A program made the position numbers and the translations under genes. 64,000 bases of DNA. It comes from Parapusillimonas granuli. GTDB lineage: Bacteria > Pseudomonadota > Gammaproteobacteria > Burkholderiales > Burkholderiaceae_B. The stretch covers positions 1 through 64,000 of the forward strand of contig NZ_JACCEM010000001.1 of the NCBI RefSeq assembly GCF_013416525.1, given 5' to 3'. The notes beneath the pieces were generated by a model. The model was not told where the DNA came from. It did no database searches and saw only the letters and a list, made by a program, of their open reading frames with translations. Within the stretch, counting starts at the first letter, position 1; each line of letters begins with the position of its first letter. Positions 7,565-15,185 of the stretch are shown piece by piece.

Positions 7565-7731
7565 ACGACTAAACACCGGAATTCAGAAATTTTGCTTGCG
7601 CAAAATTTTAAATTTTGGACTGCATCACTAGACGTTTCAAGTTCGAGCGCTTCGCACCGCTCAGCCCGACCGAGAAGGGTTATCCGAAGGTCAGCCGTAC
7701 TGGCTAGGTGTGCGGTACAGGACACTTGAAA
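7557..7731 (+). repeat. Conserved leader of recombinase 2 with an inverted-repeat site
   Basis: This is the second, inverted copy of 5901-6073. It contains AAATTTTGC (7587-7595), a 4-base spacer TTGC, and GCAAAATTT (7600-7608), so it has dyad symmetry of the sort bound by a recombinase or repressor. The AGGA ribosome-binding site lies about 9 bases before the ATG at 7732. With the two recombinase genes this makes an imperfect inverted repeat of nearly 1.4 kb. Confidence 0.6.
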
Positions 7732-8931
7732 ATGAAACTTCACATTACCGAAAAAGCCGTCAAAGAAGCCGTTGTACCCGAGGGCAAAAAGTCATTTCTG
7801 ATTTTCGACACTGAGCAGACCGGCTTTGCTGTACAAAAAACAGCCACTGGCAACATGAGCTTTGTTGTGCTTTACAGGAACGAATTCAAGAAGCAGCGGC
7901 AGGAAAAGCTGGGGGGTGTCGGTGAGATTTCTTCCAATGCGGCTCGTGCCCTGGCTCGAGCCTTCCTGGCGAACCTGAAGGAAAAAAACCAAGGCTTGCC
8001 CCGGGGCCGCATGGTACAGGCTCCGACAATGGACGAGTTTTTCTTCAAGACCTTTCTTCCAAAAGTGAAAATTGAAAGCCGTTCGTACGAGACCCATGCT
8101 TCGATTTACCGGAACCACATCCAGGCTGAATTCGGCCAACGCCGCATGAACGAGGTGGACGGTGACGAGATCGTGGATTTTGCCGGTCGGTTGCGCGAGA
8201 AGCAGGTGTCGGGTGGTCGCTGGGCGAAATCGTCAACGCGCACACTGTCCGAGGGCACAGTCAAGCGCATCCTCATTCTTGTTCGCCACATATTCAACGA
8301 AGCCATCCGTACCAAGAGCACGAACGTGAAAGAAAACCCCACTCATGCCATCCAGCTGACAACGGTACGTAAAATCGTGGGCAAGTTCCTGACGCGGGGG
8401 CAACTGAAGGCGCTACTCAAGGCAGCAGAAGAGTCGCAGAATGCTGACCTTCCCGATATCATCCGCGTCATGGGTGCTACCGGTCTTCGCCGGGACAACG
8501 TATTGGCGATGCGCTGGTCGTGGTTTGACGAGGCTCGAGCGACACTGAGCGTTCCGGCGGAAGAAGATAAGGCCAAGAAGGGCTTCGTCCTGCATCTATC
8601 AGCTGGCGTGCTCGCCATTTTGCGAGGTCGGTTGGAAGCCAGCGAGTCGGAGTGGGTCTTCCCGAACCCCAAAACTGGCAAGCCTTATCATTCCTGTCGC
8701 AACGCTTGGGTGACGGCCCGTGAAGCCGCTGGCTTGCCGAGTTTGAGGATGCACGACCTGCGGCATACGTATGCGTCCATGATGCTCGACAGCGGCTCCG
8801 ATATCGTTGACGTTCAGCATGCCCTGGGCCATACGCAGCTGAAAACCACTGCAGGCTATCTACACCTGACCGAAGGCCGGAAAAGGCACAACGCCAATGC
8901 CGCCGCCCAGGCCACTGGCTTGTTCGCCTGA
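7732..8931 (+). CDS. Tyrosine recombinase 2 (phage/P4-type integrase)
   Basis: A 399-aa paralogue of recombinase 1 with the same layout: an N-terminal arm-binding domain (1-90), a core-binding domain (about 100-205) and a catalytic domain. The catalytic set R253, H341, R344, H367 and Y376 is intact. The ATG at 7732 has an AGGA box; the upstream in-frame GTG at 7708 has none. It is followed by its own terminator, a toxin-antitoxin pair and RTX cassette C2, all in the same direction. I infer that it acts on the local cassettes or on the module itself. An alternative is ordinary island integration, but no flanking tRNA gene is visible. Confidence 0.92.
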   Translation: MKLHITEKAVKEAVVPEGKKSFLIFDTEQTGFAVQKTATGNMSFVVLYRNEFKKQRQEKLGGVGEISSNAARALARAFLANLKEKNQGLPRGRMVQAPTMDEFFFKTFLPKVKIESRSYETHASIYRNHIQAEFGQRRMNEVDGDEIVDFAGRLREKQVSGGRWAKSSTRTLSEGTVKRILILVRHIFNEAIRTKSTNVKENPTHAIQLTTVRKIVGKFLTRGQLKALLKAAEESQNADLPDIIRVMGATGLRRDNVLAMRWSWFDEARATLSVPAEEDKAKKGFVLHLSAGVLAILRGRLEASESEWVFPNPKTGKPYHSCRNAWVTAREAAGLPSLRMHDLRHTYASMMLDSGSDIVDVQHALGHTQLKTTAGYLHLTEGRKRHNANAAAQATGLFA

Positions 8932-8955
8932 TAAGCATGTACCCCATGATTCATA

Positions 8956-8979
8956 GCCTGCTTCGGCGGGCCTTTTTAT
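8956..8979 (+). terminator. Terminator of recombinase gene 2
   Basis: GCCTGC-TTCG-GCGGGC forms a stem with the favoured UUCG loop, followed by CTTTTTATT. It lies 25 bases after the recombinase stop and separates it from the toxin gene at 9014. Confidence 0.85.
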
Positions 8980-9013
8980 TGAAAAACAATACACTAAGTG
9001 GTACCATTGCGAC

Positions 9014-9412
9014 ATGAATCGGGTTTTCAAATTGCGACATTTTGTCCGCTGGATGCGCAAGACTGAGCTGACAGATGCCATGCTGTGTCAGGCCGTCCAT
9101 GAAATGTCACAAGGGCTAATCGATGCTGACCTGGGCGCTGGCGTGGTCAAGAAGAGGATTGCGACCCCTGGCCGAGGCAAGAGCGGCGGGATGAGAACCC
9201 TGGTGGCAACAAACAAAGGTGACCGCTGGTTCTTCATGTTTGGGTTTCCAAAAAACGAACGCGCCAATATCAGCGATGCCGAGAAAGAAGCCTTGCAGGA
9301 ATTGGCGCATGACTATCTGAGCAAAACAGCGGTCGAATTGACCGCCCTTGTTTCTGATGGTGCTTTACAGGAGATTTGTCATGAGCACGACCCAAAAAAC
9401 ACCAGCACGTAG
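9014..9412 (+). CDS. RelE/HigB-family toxin
   Basis: A 132-aa protein with the pattern of single-domain RelE-type mRNA interferases: MNRVFKLRHFVRWMRK at the start, VVKKRIATPGRGKSGGMRTL in the middle and FMFGFPKNERANISDAEKE near residue 80. In this family the toxin gene comes first and an XRE-type antitoxin follows, as here: the antitoxin start at 9381 lies inside the toxin gene. A second, ruined copy of the same toxin lies at 6105-6265. The pair probably stabilises the recombinase-cassette module. Confidence 0.85.
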   Translation: MNRVFKLRHFVRWMRKTELTDAMLCQAVHEMSQGLIDADLGAGVVKKRIATPGRGKSGGMRTLVATNKGDRWFFMFGFPKNERANISDAEKEALQELAHDYLSKTAVELTALVSDGALQEICHEHDPKNTST

Positions 9413-9710
9413 CCCCATCATGGAAGCCGTGCACGAAGCGGCCGCTGATCTGCACAGGCATGGGTTTATTGACCAGCGCAGGATGCGCAAATACGACTTG
9501 ATGTGCCTGGAGCCTGTTACTGACTATGATGCCCAGAAAATCCGCTCTTTGCGCGAGCGTTACCAGCTAAGCCAGTCCGTTCTTGCGTCCCTGCTGAATA
9601 CCAGCCTCTCTGCGGTTCGTCAGTGGGAGGCGGGCGACAAACGGCCCGGTGGTCCGTCGCAAAAGCTGCTCAGCATCCTCGACCACAAGGGCATTGATGC
9701 CTTTGTTTAA
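9381..9710 (+). CDS. HigA-type XRE antitoxin
   Basis: A 109-aa helix-turn-helix protein whose ATG at 9381 follows a GGAG box and overlaps the toxin gene by 32 bases. The DNA-binding domain is at residues 55-95 (KIRSLRERYQLSQSVLASLL, then AVRQWEAGDKRP), the usual HigA/MqsA-like core. It should neutralise the toxin and repress the operon. Transcription leaving this gene would run into cassette C2 after only 138 bases. That gap contains a CCCCGT/ACGGGG hairpin (9754 onward) and no clear terminator. Confidence 0.88.
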   Translation: MSTTQKTPARSPIMEAVHEAAADLHRHGFIDQRRMRKYDLMCLEPVTDYDAQKIRSLRERYQLSQSVLASLLNTSLSAVRQWEAGDKRPGGPSQKLLSILDHKGIDAFV

Positions 9711-9848
9711 GCCATACCCGTGCCAGTTGCTGATATGCTGATACGAGCATGCACCCCGTAAAAACGGGGGCAATGAGGCGGCTGTGCTTTTTTATGTGCT
9801 GATATGGTTGGGTGGGATATGAAAAAATATTTATATTCAGTATGTTAG

Positions 9849-11801
9849 GTTTATGAGCATCTTACGCTCACTGCGAATATTGATAACCTGACTGGCACGA
9901 CCGGTGACGACACATTTATCGGTGACAATACTGGTTCTGCATTGACTGCTACAGTTGGTGATCAGATTAATGGTGGCGCGGGTAACGACACGTTGAAGCT
10001 TTACGCAGCGGTCGCAGCTACTTCCTTGTCCTTGCCTCAGCTGACGAGCGTTGAGAACTTGTATGTTAAGGGCGGCGCTGCAATTACAGACAACGTTTCG
10101 ACGATTGCTGACCTGAAAAGCATCGAGCTTGATGGTCAGACCGCACTCGGGACTCTGACTTTGAAAGCAGCTCAGGATCTGAAGATTTCCAATACTACTT
10201 TTGGTCAGAACTTGATCTATGGTGCTACTGATGCCGCCGCTAGTGTTACTCTGAATAACGTTACTGCCGGTACCGTGGACGTCCGTGGCGCCGCTCTTGC
10301 TACGTTAAATCTGAATGCCAATGGCGCTAACAGCGCCATTACGCTAGCTAATTCGGTTGGTACTAAGCTTGCTACTTTAAATATTTCTGGTGATAAAAAC
10401 CTGACTGTTACCGAGGGTCTTGCAGCGCTGACGAAAGTTGATGCCTCCGGTGCTACTGGTAATATCACATTGAATGCCACTACTGCAGCGAATAATATTA
10501 CTGTTACTGGCGGTAAGGGCAATGACACGATTAACCTTGGCGCTCTGTTTACCAAAGCTGACAAAGTTGATGGTGGCGATGGTACTGACACACTGGAACT
10601 AACGCAGGCGAGCATCACTACTGTTAATGGTTACACGGCGACAGAGAAAGCTGAAGTCAACGCAAATCTGGCTAATTTGGAAGTTCTCAAAGTCACCGAC
10701 GCCCTGACAAGCAATGTCGATGCCAGCCGTTTCGACAATATCAATAGCTTCGTATTCGCCGGTGGAAATAACGCTGCTGGTACAGCAACACTGTCTCAAG
10801 TGACGTCTGGCGTATCTGTTGAGATTAATGCCGACGCTGGTGCTGCGACTAACGTCCTAGCTGTTCAAATTATTGACGCAACTCTGGCGGGCCATGATTC
10901 CGATGAGTTGAATCTGAAGTTGAATGATACAGTTGCGGGTGGCGGTGCTGCTGTAACCGACTATGGGGTGCTGAATGCCGTCTGTGTTGATTTTCTCAAT
11001 ATCAATAGCACCAAATCGGCTACCAGTACAGCAACAGGCAACGAAATTGACATTGCAAACACTTCGACCGCTTTGAACAAGATTGTTGTGACGGGTAACT
11101 TGGCGTTGGATATTGATGGCGTAGCCTTGACCAATACTATTCGTGAGGTAGACGCTTCAGGATTGGTGTTGTCTGCAACAACTGCAGCCGGTTTGAGCGT
11201 TGCAATCGCTGCAGGCGGAACCACTGGTGTTAAGATTACCGGCTCTAACGGCGTTGATACTATTCAAGGTAGTGCTGCCTCTGATATTATCGACGGTGGC
11301 GCAGGCAACGACTTGATTTCTGGTGCTGGGGCAACGATCGCTGCTGGGGCTTTTACTGCGCTAGCCGCTAATACTGCTGCAGACATTCTAACCGGCGGAG
11401 CGGGTAACGACTCTTTTGGTTTCGGCCTTGGTGCGACCACAACGAGCTTTAACACCATCACTGACCTTAATTTGGGTACTGCAGTGGTTGCCGGTCAAGT
11501 TGATACGCTTACATTCGACGTTTCTGCTGCAGCGGTTACTGCAGGGCCAGCTATCGTTTCTTTGAGCGAGGCTCAACAGGCTACAGTTGCTGCTGCTGCT
11601 GACTTGGCTGCAGCTGCTGATGTTGTCTTGGGCATCGCGAATGCAGCTGGTAACGTGGCGCAGTTTTCCTACGGTGCTAACACCTATCTGTTGGTCAATG
11701 GTGTGACAGCAACTGCTGCATTTACAGCAGGCGAAGATCACTTAGTTAAGATCACTGGCGTAACAGGTACGCTGGACGCAAGCGATATCGCATTTATCTA
11801 A
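9849..11801 (+). CDS. Start-less RTX/S-layer-like C-terminal cassette C2
   Basis: The frame is open from just after a TAG (9846-9848) to the stop at 11801, about 650 codons. It has no ATG or ribosome-binding site; the first possible start, TTG 9942, has none either. The product is a low-complexity beta-roll protein (Ala, Thr, Gly, Asn, Asp-rich). Calcium-binding RTX motifs occur in the last third (SDIIDGGAGNDLISG and ILTGGAGNDSFGFG), and it ends in hydrophobic residues (SDIAFI), as type I secreted proteins do. The opening HLTLTANIDNLTGTTGDDTF aligns with [20 protein letters not shown] of the complete gene at 59616-62435. It lacks that protein's N-terminal domain, which supports a silent-cassette reading. 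Confidence 0.78.
   Translation, partial: VYEHLTLTANIDNLTGTTGDDTFIGDNTGSALTATVGDQINGGAGNDTLKLYAAVAATSLSLPQLTSVENLYVKGGAAITDNVSTIADLKSIELDGQTALGTLTLKAAQDLKISNTTFGQNLIYGATDAAASVTLNNVTAGTVDVRGAALATLNLNANGANSAITLANSVGTKLATLNISGDKNLTVTEGLAALTKVDASGATGNITLNATTAANNITVTGGKGNDTINLGALFTKADKVDGGDGTDTLELTQASITTVNGYTATEKAEVNANLANLEVLKVTDALTSNVDASRFDNINSFVFAGGNNAAGTATLSQVTSGVSVEINADAGAATNVLAVQIIDATLAGHDSDELNLKLNDTVAGGGAAVTDYGVLNAVCVDFLNINSTKSATSTATGNEIDIANTSTALNKIVVTGNLALDIDGVALTNTIREVDASGLVLSATTAAGLSVAIAAGGTTGVKITGSNGVDTIQGSAASDIIDGGAGNDLISGAGATIAAGAFTALAANTAADILTGGAGNDSFGFGLGATTTSFNTITDLNLGTAVVAGQVDTLTFDVSAAAVTAGPAIVSLSEAQQATVAAAADLAAAADVVLGIANAAGNVAQFSYGANTYLLVNGVTATAAFTAGEDHLVKITGVTGTLDASDIAFI
9864..9873 (+). 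repeat. Shared cassette junction ACGCTCACTG (C2)
   Basis: Identical to 3885-3894 (minus strand) in C1, and nine of ten bases are shared with 61947-61955 in the complete gene. In all three the frame reads Thr-Leu-Thr. Upstream of this core C2 and C1 are A+T-rich and contain a stop codon in frame, so the homologous coding sequence begins abruptly here. Confidence 0.5.
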
Positions 11802-11908
11802 GGCGAGATCTTGGGTAACTAAGTAAAGTTTTCCGTGACAAGAACCTGAGCTCTTTCCCGCAAGGGGAAGGGTCCAGGGGAAAACAGCAGAAAACCGCTT
11901 AGAAACAA

Positions 11909-12002
11909 GGCTGAAGTAGCCGATTTTGTTCTGCAGCGCTGTCGAATGAAGCCGATTTCGGCATTCTGAGTCTCAGCACGAATGGAATAACGACGTTGCT
12001 CC
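11909..12002 (+). other. Conserved 3' element of RTX cassette C2 (copy 2)
   Basis: A 94-bp block, GGCTGAAGTAGCC...GACGTTGCTCC, matching 1679-1773. It contains a second inverted repeat, GAATG...GCCGATTTCGGC...CATTC (about 11944-11966), only partly kept in copy 1. The remnant of an IS66 starts at the very next base. Between the C2 stop (11801) and this block are the shared GTAACTAAG, AAAGTTTTCCG and a TTCCC-GCAA-GGGGAA hairpin. No element like it follows the complete RTX gene. Confidence 0.6.
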
Positions 12003-12161
12003 GTAAGCGTCCGGGCATCCCACATTGATTCGGCCGCGTAAGCGGCCGATATCTTTTAGGCGGTGGTGAGCGGTGCCCAGTTATGCGGCAAGAGCTCTTC
12101 GATCCGGTTATTTGGATGCGTCGGCAGGCGCGTGAGCACATCCTTCAGATAGGCATACGGA
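12003..12161 (-). mobile_element. IS66 remnant A: right end plus the last 34 codons of tnpC
   Basis: The IR-like end GTAAGCGTCCGGGCATCCCACA starts at 12003. The minus strand encodes the end of an IS66 TnpC (PYAYLKDVLTRLPTHPNNRI, ending HNWAPLTTA, stop at 12056-12058). It is cut at 12161 by the inverted repeat of another IS66. The same end, in the opposite direction, is found at 59061-59313 (remnant B), so related IS66 ends flank the whole central block in inverted orientation. Confidence 0.8.
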
Positions 12162-12386
12162 GTAACGGCCCGGCTATTACCGTCTTGACGACAGCATGCT
12201 GAGTCTTTTGCGCTTTACAGCTTGACGTTCCAGGGCAGAAGTTCGTCGACCCGATTGACGGGATGGTCGGCAATACGCTCCAGGACGTGCCCGAGATACG
12301 CCTCGGGATTGACGCCGTTGAGCTTTGCCGTGCCCAGCAGGCTGTACATCGTGGCGGCGCGCTCACCACCGGCATCCGAGCCCAAG
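12162..12386 (-). mobile_element. IS66 element C, left part (3' end of tnpC), split by the ICE
   Basis: The terminal inverted repeat GTAACGGCCCGGCTATTACC (12162 onward) matches, in reverse, the end at 58669-58697. The minus strand from 12386 down to a stop at 12215-12217 encodes the last ~57 residues of TnpC (LGSDAGGERAATMYSLLGTA...VDELLPWNVKL). The 5' part of the gene is at 56364-57774, on the other side of the ICE. Putting both together restores KNFLFLGSDAGGERA, a standard TnpC segment. Confidence 0.88.
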
Positions 12387-12396
12387 AATAAAAAAT
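12387..12396. other. ICE attachment-site core, left
   Basis: AATAAAAAAT (ATTTTTTATT on the other strand), the same as at 56354-56363. On the left it borders the tnpC 3' part. The repeat is the short overlap left by integrase-mediated insertion. The following ~210 bases to the terminator at 12608 contain no gene I can support. Confidence 0.85.
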
Positions 12397-12607
12397 GTCC
12401 GCTGTCAAGTCGTTAGTGCGGACATGCAACGGTACGAAAGGTCTTGTGGGGCAATAGGTTAGGCCAGATTTCGGCCTCGGTGTGCTCTTACCGCGTTTTG
12501 AGCTAGGTGCCGCATAGGCGCTTCGCGGTAGCAAGCCTAGGAGCGGCGGAGCGGGCAAGGTCGCACCGCCATCATAGCCCGGCCTATCGCAAGCCACCGC
12601 TCAAAGC

Positions 12608-12635
12608 GAAAGCGCAGCCCTTGGGCTGCGCTTTC
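12608..12635 (-). terminator. Terminator of the trb operon
   Basis: GAAAGCGCAGCCC-TT-GGGCTGCGCTTTC is a 13-bp perfect stem, with a short T-run from the stem itself on either strand. It lies just after the last gene of the leftward trb operon (DUF2274, stop at 12668). Confidence 0.8.
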
Positions 12636-12667
12636 ATCGTGGGCGGATGGTAGAGGCGTCCGCATCG

Positions 12668-12913
12668 TCAACTCGGCTTCGGAGGGGCGGCCTTGCCTGC
12701 CCCTCCTTTTCTGAATCCCCGATCCCCCGCCATGAACGCTTCCAGCATGTGCGGGATCAGCGTCGCCACATCGACTGCCTCGCCATACGCCTGCGCGTGC
12801 AGCGCGGCGTAGCGGTCGAGGTCGGTTTTAAGACTGGCCGGGCAGGCAAAGGTGAGCTTGACGCTTTCAGTCTTGGGCAGCGGCCCCAGCCGCAGCTTCT
12901 TGGTTGTGCTCAT
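12668..12913 (-). CDS. DUF2274-type small protein at the end of the trb operon
   Basis: An 81-aa protein (LRLGPLPKTESVKLTFACPA, then SLKTDLDRYAALHAQAYGE) of the small family that regularly follows trbI in Tn4371/IncP-like transfer operons. It is predicted cytosolic, with a ribbon-helix-like N-terminus. Its function is unknown; position suggests a regulator or accessory protein of transfer. The start overlaps the trbI stop by 4 bases (ATGA), so translation is coupled. The length is normal. Confidence 0.8.
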   Translation of the reverse strand: MSTTKKLRLGPLPKTESVKLTFACPASLKTDLDRYAALHAQAYGEAVDVATLIPHMLEAFMAGDRGFRKGGAGKAAPPKPS

Positions 12914-14190
12914 CGTGAAGTCCCCCGATTGAAGAATAGCGGCTGGTACGGCCGTAACACCAAGTCGCGGTTGACGATGATCCGCACCGGCAGGCCGGGC
13001 CGTTGGGTCAAGGTGGGCTGGATGTTGAGGTTGCGCCGGGTCACTTCCTGGCCGATTTGATTCACCGTGTCCTGTAAGCTGTCACGCCCGGCAATGATGA
13101 CGCGATCGCCATCTTGTCGATTCTCCGGCGCGGCCAGCTCGGCGCCAACGCCCAGCAGGGTCGTCAGCGCCGCACCGGCAAAGATGCGGCCCCAGTGGTA
13201 GTCCACATCGTCTTCCAGGCCGGCATAGCCGGCCGGATCTGCGCCGGCCAGATTGTCGAGCGTCAACGAAGACGTGTCCGGCAGAATGATCCGATTCCAG
13301 ACGACTTGAACGCGGCTCTGCCCGTAACTGACCTGGCTGTTGTATTTGCCCAGGATGCGCGAACCCTGCGGGATCAGCAGGAAACGCCCGGTGGCCGTGT
13401 CATAGACCGGCTCTGTCACAGTGGCGATCACGTCGCCGGGCAAGTCCGACTTGATGCCCGTCACCAGCGCTCCGGCGACCACCGTTCCGGCCATGACCTG
13501 ATACGGCGAAGCCGGCAGGGTCAGGTTGCCGGAATTGCGGGTTTCCGTAGAGCCGCCTTTCAGGAAAGCCTCCTTCTGGTCTTGCCGGTTCTGCACGGCG
13601 GTCGGATCGGCAGGCTGGGCCGCCGTTGAGGCCGGCCCGGCGGCCATCGGGTCGAACGCCGCATTGGCGGCGAAGCCCGGCGCGGTGGCGGCCTGCGACT
13701 GCGCGACCGGCGCGGCCGCCTGCGCACCCGAGCGGAAGAACACGGACGATGCTGCGGCAGCTTCGGCTTCCTTGCGCAGCGCATCGTTCGGGTCGTGGCC
13801 GGGAGCCGCGTAGGCGGCTGTCACCGGCTGCTGCGACTTCACGATGGCCGGGCCGAGATCGCCCGGCAGCGGCGGCCCCAGCTCGGGTACATCGTGCGGC
13901 AAGGCTGGCGGCAGCTTCGAGTAGTCCGTCGGTAGCGCATCCAGCCCTTCGGACTTCGAGACGCGATCGACGTTGTAAAGCTCTGTTTGCTCGCCCGTAC
14001 CGCGCCGCTGCGGTTGCAGCGACCAGATCGTGGCCCCAAGCACGGCGACCGACAGGCCGCCGGCGAGGATGGCCAGCGTGCGCCGGTTCAGGCGCGTGAC
14101 CGGACGCGGCTGGGCGCGCAGCGCCACCGCCTCGGGCGCGACCTTGCCCGCCTGCGGCGTGGCGAGGTCGGGGGTGTCGTCCTGGCTCAT
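12910..14190 (-). CDS. trbI: TrbI, VirB10-like mating-channel scaffold
   Basis: A 426-aa inner-membrane protein that spans the periplasm and contacts the outer-membrane core of the type IV secretion channel. One N-terminal membrane segment is at residues 39-58 (ILAGGLSVAVLGATIW). It is followed by a long Pro/Ala/Gln-rich linker and the conserved C-terminal beta-domain from about 225 (MAGTVVAGALVTGIKSDLPG, then LLIPQGSRILGKYNSQVSYG). The length is usual for the family. It lies directly after trbG with a 2-base gap in the leftward operon. Confidence 0.95.
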   Translation of the reverse strand: MSQDDTPDLATPQAGKVAPEAVALRAQPRPVTRLNRRTLAILAGGLSVAVLGATIWSLQPQRRGTGEQTELYNVDRVSKSEGLDALPTDYSKLPPALPHDVPELGPPLPGDLGPAIVKSQQPVTAAYAAPGHDPNDALRKEAEAAAASSVFFRSGAQAAAPVAQSQAATAPGFAANAAFDPMAAGPASTAAQPADPTAVQNRQDQKEAFLKGGSTETRNSGNLTLPASPYQVMAGTVVAGALVTGIKSDLPGDVIATVTEPVYDTATGRFLLIPQGSRILGKYNSQVSYGQSRVQVVWNRIILPDTSSLTLDNLAGADPAGYAGLEDDVDYHWGRIFAGAALTTLLGVGAELAAPENRQDGDRVIIAGRDSLQDTVNQIGQEVTRRNLNIQPTLTQRPGLPVRIIVNRDLVLRPYQPLFFNRGTSR

Positions 14191-14192
14191 TG

Positions 14193-15185
14193 TCAGTTCC
14201 TCCGTGCCACGCCATCCGTGCGCTCGATCCGCACCACGTCGCCCTTGTCACCGCCCAGGCGCAGCTCGGCCGCGCCAAAAAGGCGATCCACGATGTAGTA
14301 CGGCGAGCGGAAGCGATAGTTCACCAGTTGCCCGTCACCTTCGGCCCCGATCACGAACAGCGGCGGCAGGTCGCCTTGCGCGATGCCGGCGGGAAACTGG
14401 ATATAGACCTTCGCGCCATCGTCGAAGGCGCGCAGCGGCTTCCACGGCGGATTGCTGCCGCTGATCGCGTAGCGGAAGCGCAGGTTCTCCAGCGACAGGC
14501 CGCTATCGACCGGCGCGGCGGCGCTGGCCGCCTGCGCCTGGCGCTGCAAGGCCAGCATCCGGTCGCGCGGGTACTCCCAGGACACCGACGCCATCCATGT
14601 CTTGTCCGTGGAAGTCAATTCCAGCAGGTACGTCCTGCGGCTGGTGGTGATGACCAGATTGGTTTTCAGGCCCGAGCGGATGGGCTTCACCAGCACGTTC
14701 ACGCGCAAGTCGGCACCGCTGCCGCTGGACGTGTCACCCACGATCCAGCGCACGGTATCGCCGGCGGCCACCGTCACCAGCTCCTCGCCGGGCTGGAGCG
14801 ACACCACGGTCACGCGGCCCACGGCCGCATAGACCTGATAGAGCGCGCCATCGGTGAAGGGCCACACCTGAATCGCGTTGACGTAGCCCTCGCGCGTCGG
14901 CGCGACGCGGGCCTCGGCATTGGCCCGCGAGACGCGCACCTTCTCGTCGGCCGGCTCGGGCGCGGGCTTGGCGTCCTCGGCTTCCGGCACCGGCATCAAC
15001 TGCGCCGGCATCGGCAGCACTTCGGGCACGGCCACGACTTCCACCGGCGCGGGCGGCTCCGGTAGCGGCTGGGCCTGCACCGGCTCATCGAGCGAGATGG
15101 TCGGCGGCGGCTTGCCCTGCGTGGCGCAGCCCGCCAGGGCAACAAGCATCAACGGCAAAGCGTGAAAGCGGAAAGACAGGTTCAT
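14193..15185 (-). CDS. trbG: TrbG, VirB9-like channel protein with a lipobox
   Basis: A 330-aa outer-membrane-associated component. The N-terminus is a lipoprotein signal (LMLVALAGCATQG, Cys at about residue 20). A Pro/Glu-rich linker follows, then the VirB9 domain, with VRVSRANAEARVAPT near residue 85, VYAAVGRVTVVSLQPGEELV, and LVITTSRRTYLLELTS. The C-terminal part (FVIGAEGDGQLVNYRFRS) binds the VirB7/VirB10 partners in relatives. ATG 15185 was chosen because it gives the signal peptide and overlaps the trbF stop by 4 bases. Confidence 0.95.
   Translation of the reverse strand: MNLSFRFHALPLMLVALAGCATQGKPPPTISLDEPVQAQPLPEPPAPVEVVAVPEVLPMPAQLMPVPEAEDAKPAPEPADEKVRVSRANAEARVAPTREGYVNAIQVWPFTDGALYQVYAAVGRVTVVSLQPGEELVTVAAGDTVRWIVGDTSSGSGADLRVNVLVKPIRSGLKTNLVITTSRRTYLLELTSTDKTWMASVSWEYPRDRMLALQRQAQAASAAAPVDSGLSLENLRFRYAISGSNPPWKPLRAFDDGAKVYIQFPAGIAQGDLPPLFVIGAEGDGQLVNYRFRSPYYIVDRLFGAAELRLGGDKGDVVRIERTDGVARRN

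Noticed and set aside
1679-12002. Integron attC sites or a diversity-generating retroelement
   Set aside because: The 95-bp elements have inverted repeats, but I cannot find the paired 7-bp core sites of attC. The recombinases are P4/phage-type, not IntI. There is no reverse transcriptase or template/variable repeat pair beside the cassettes; the only RT remnant is a group II maturase tail at 58.7 kb.
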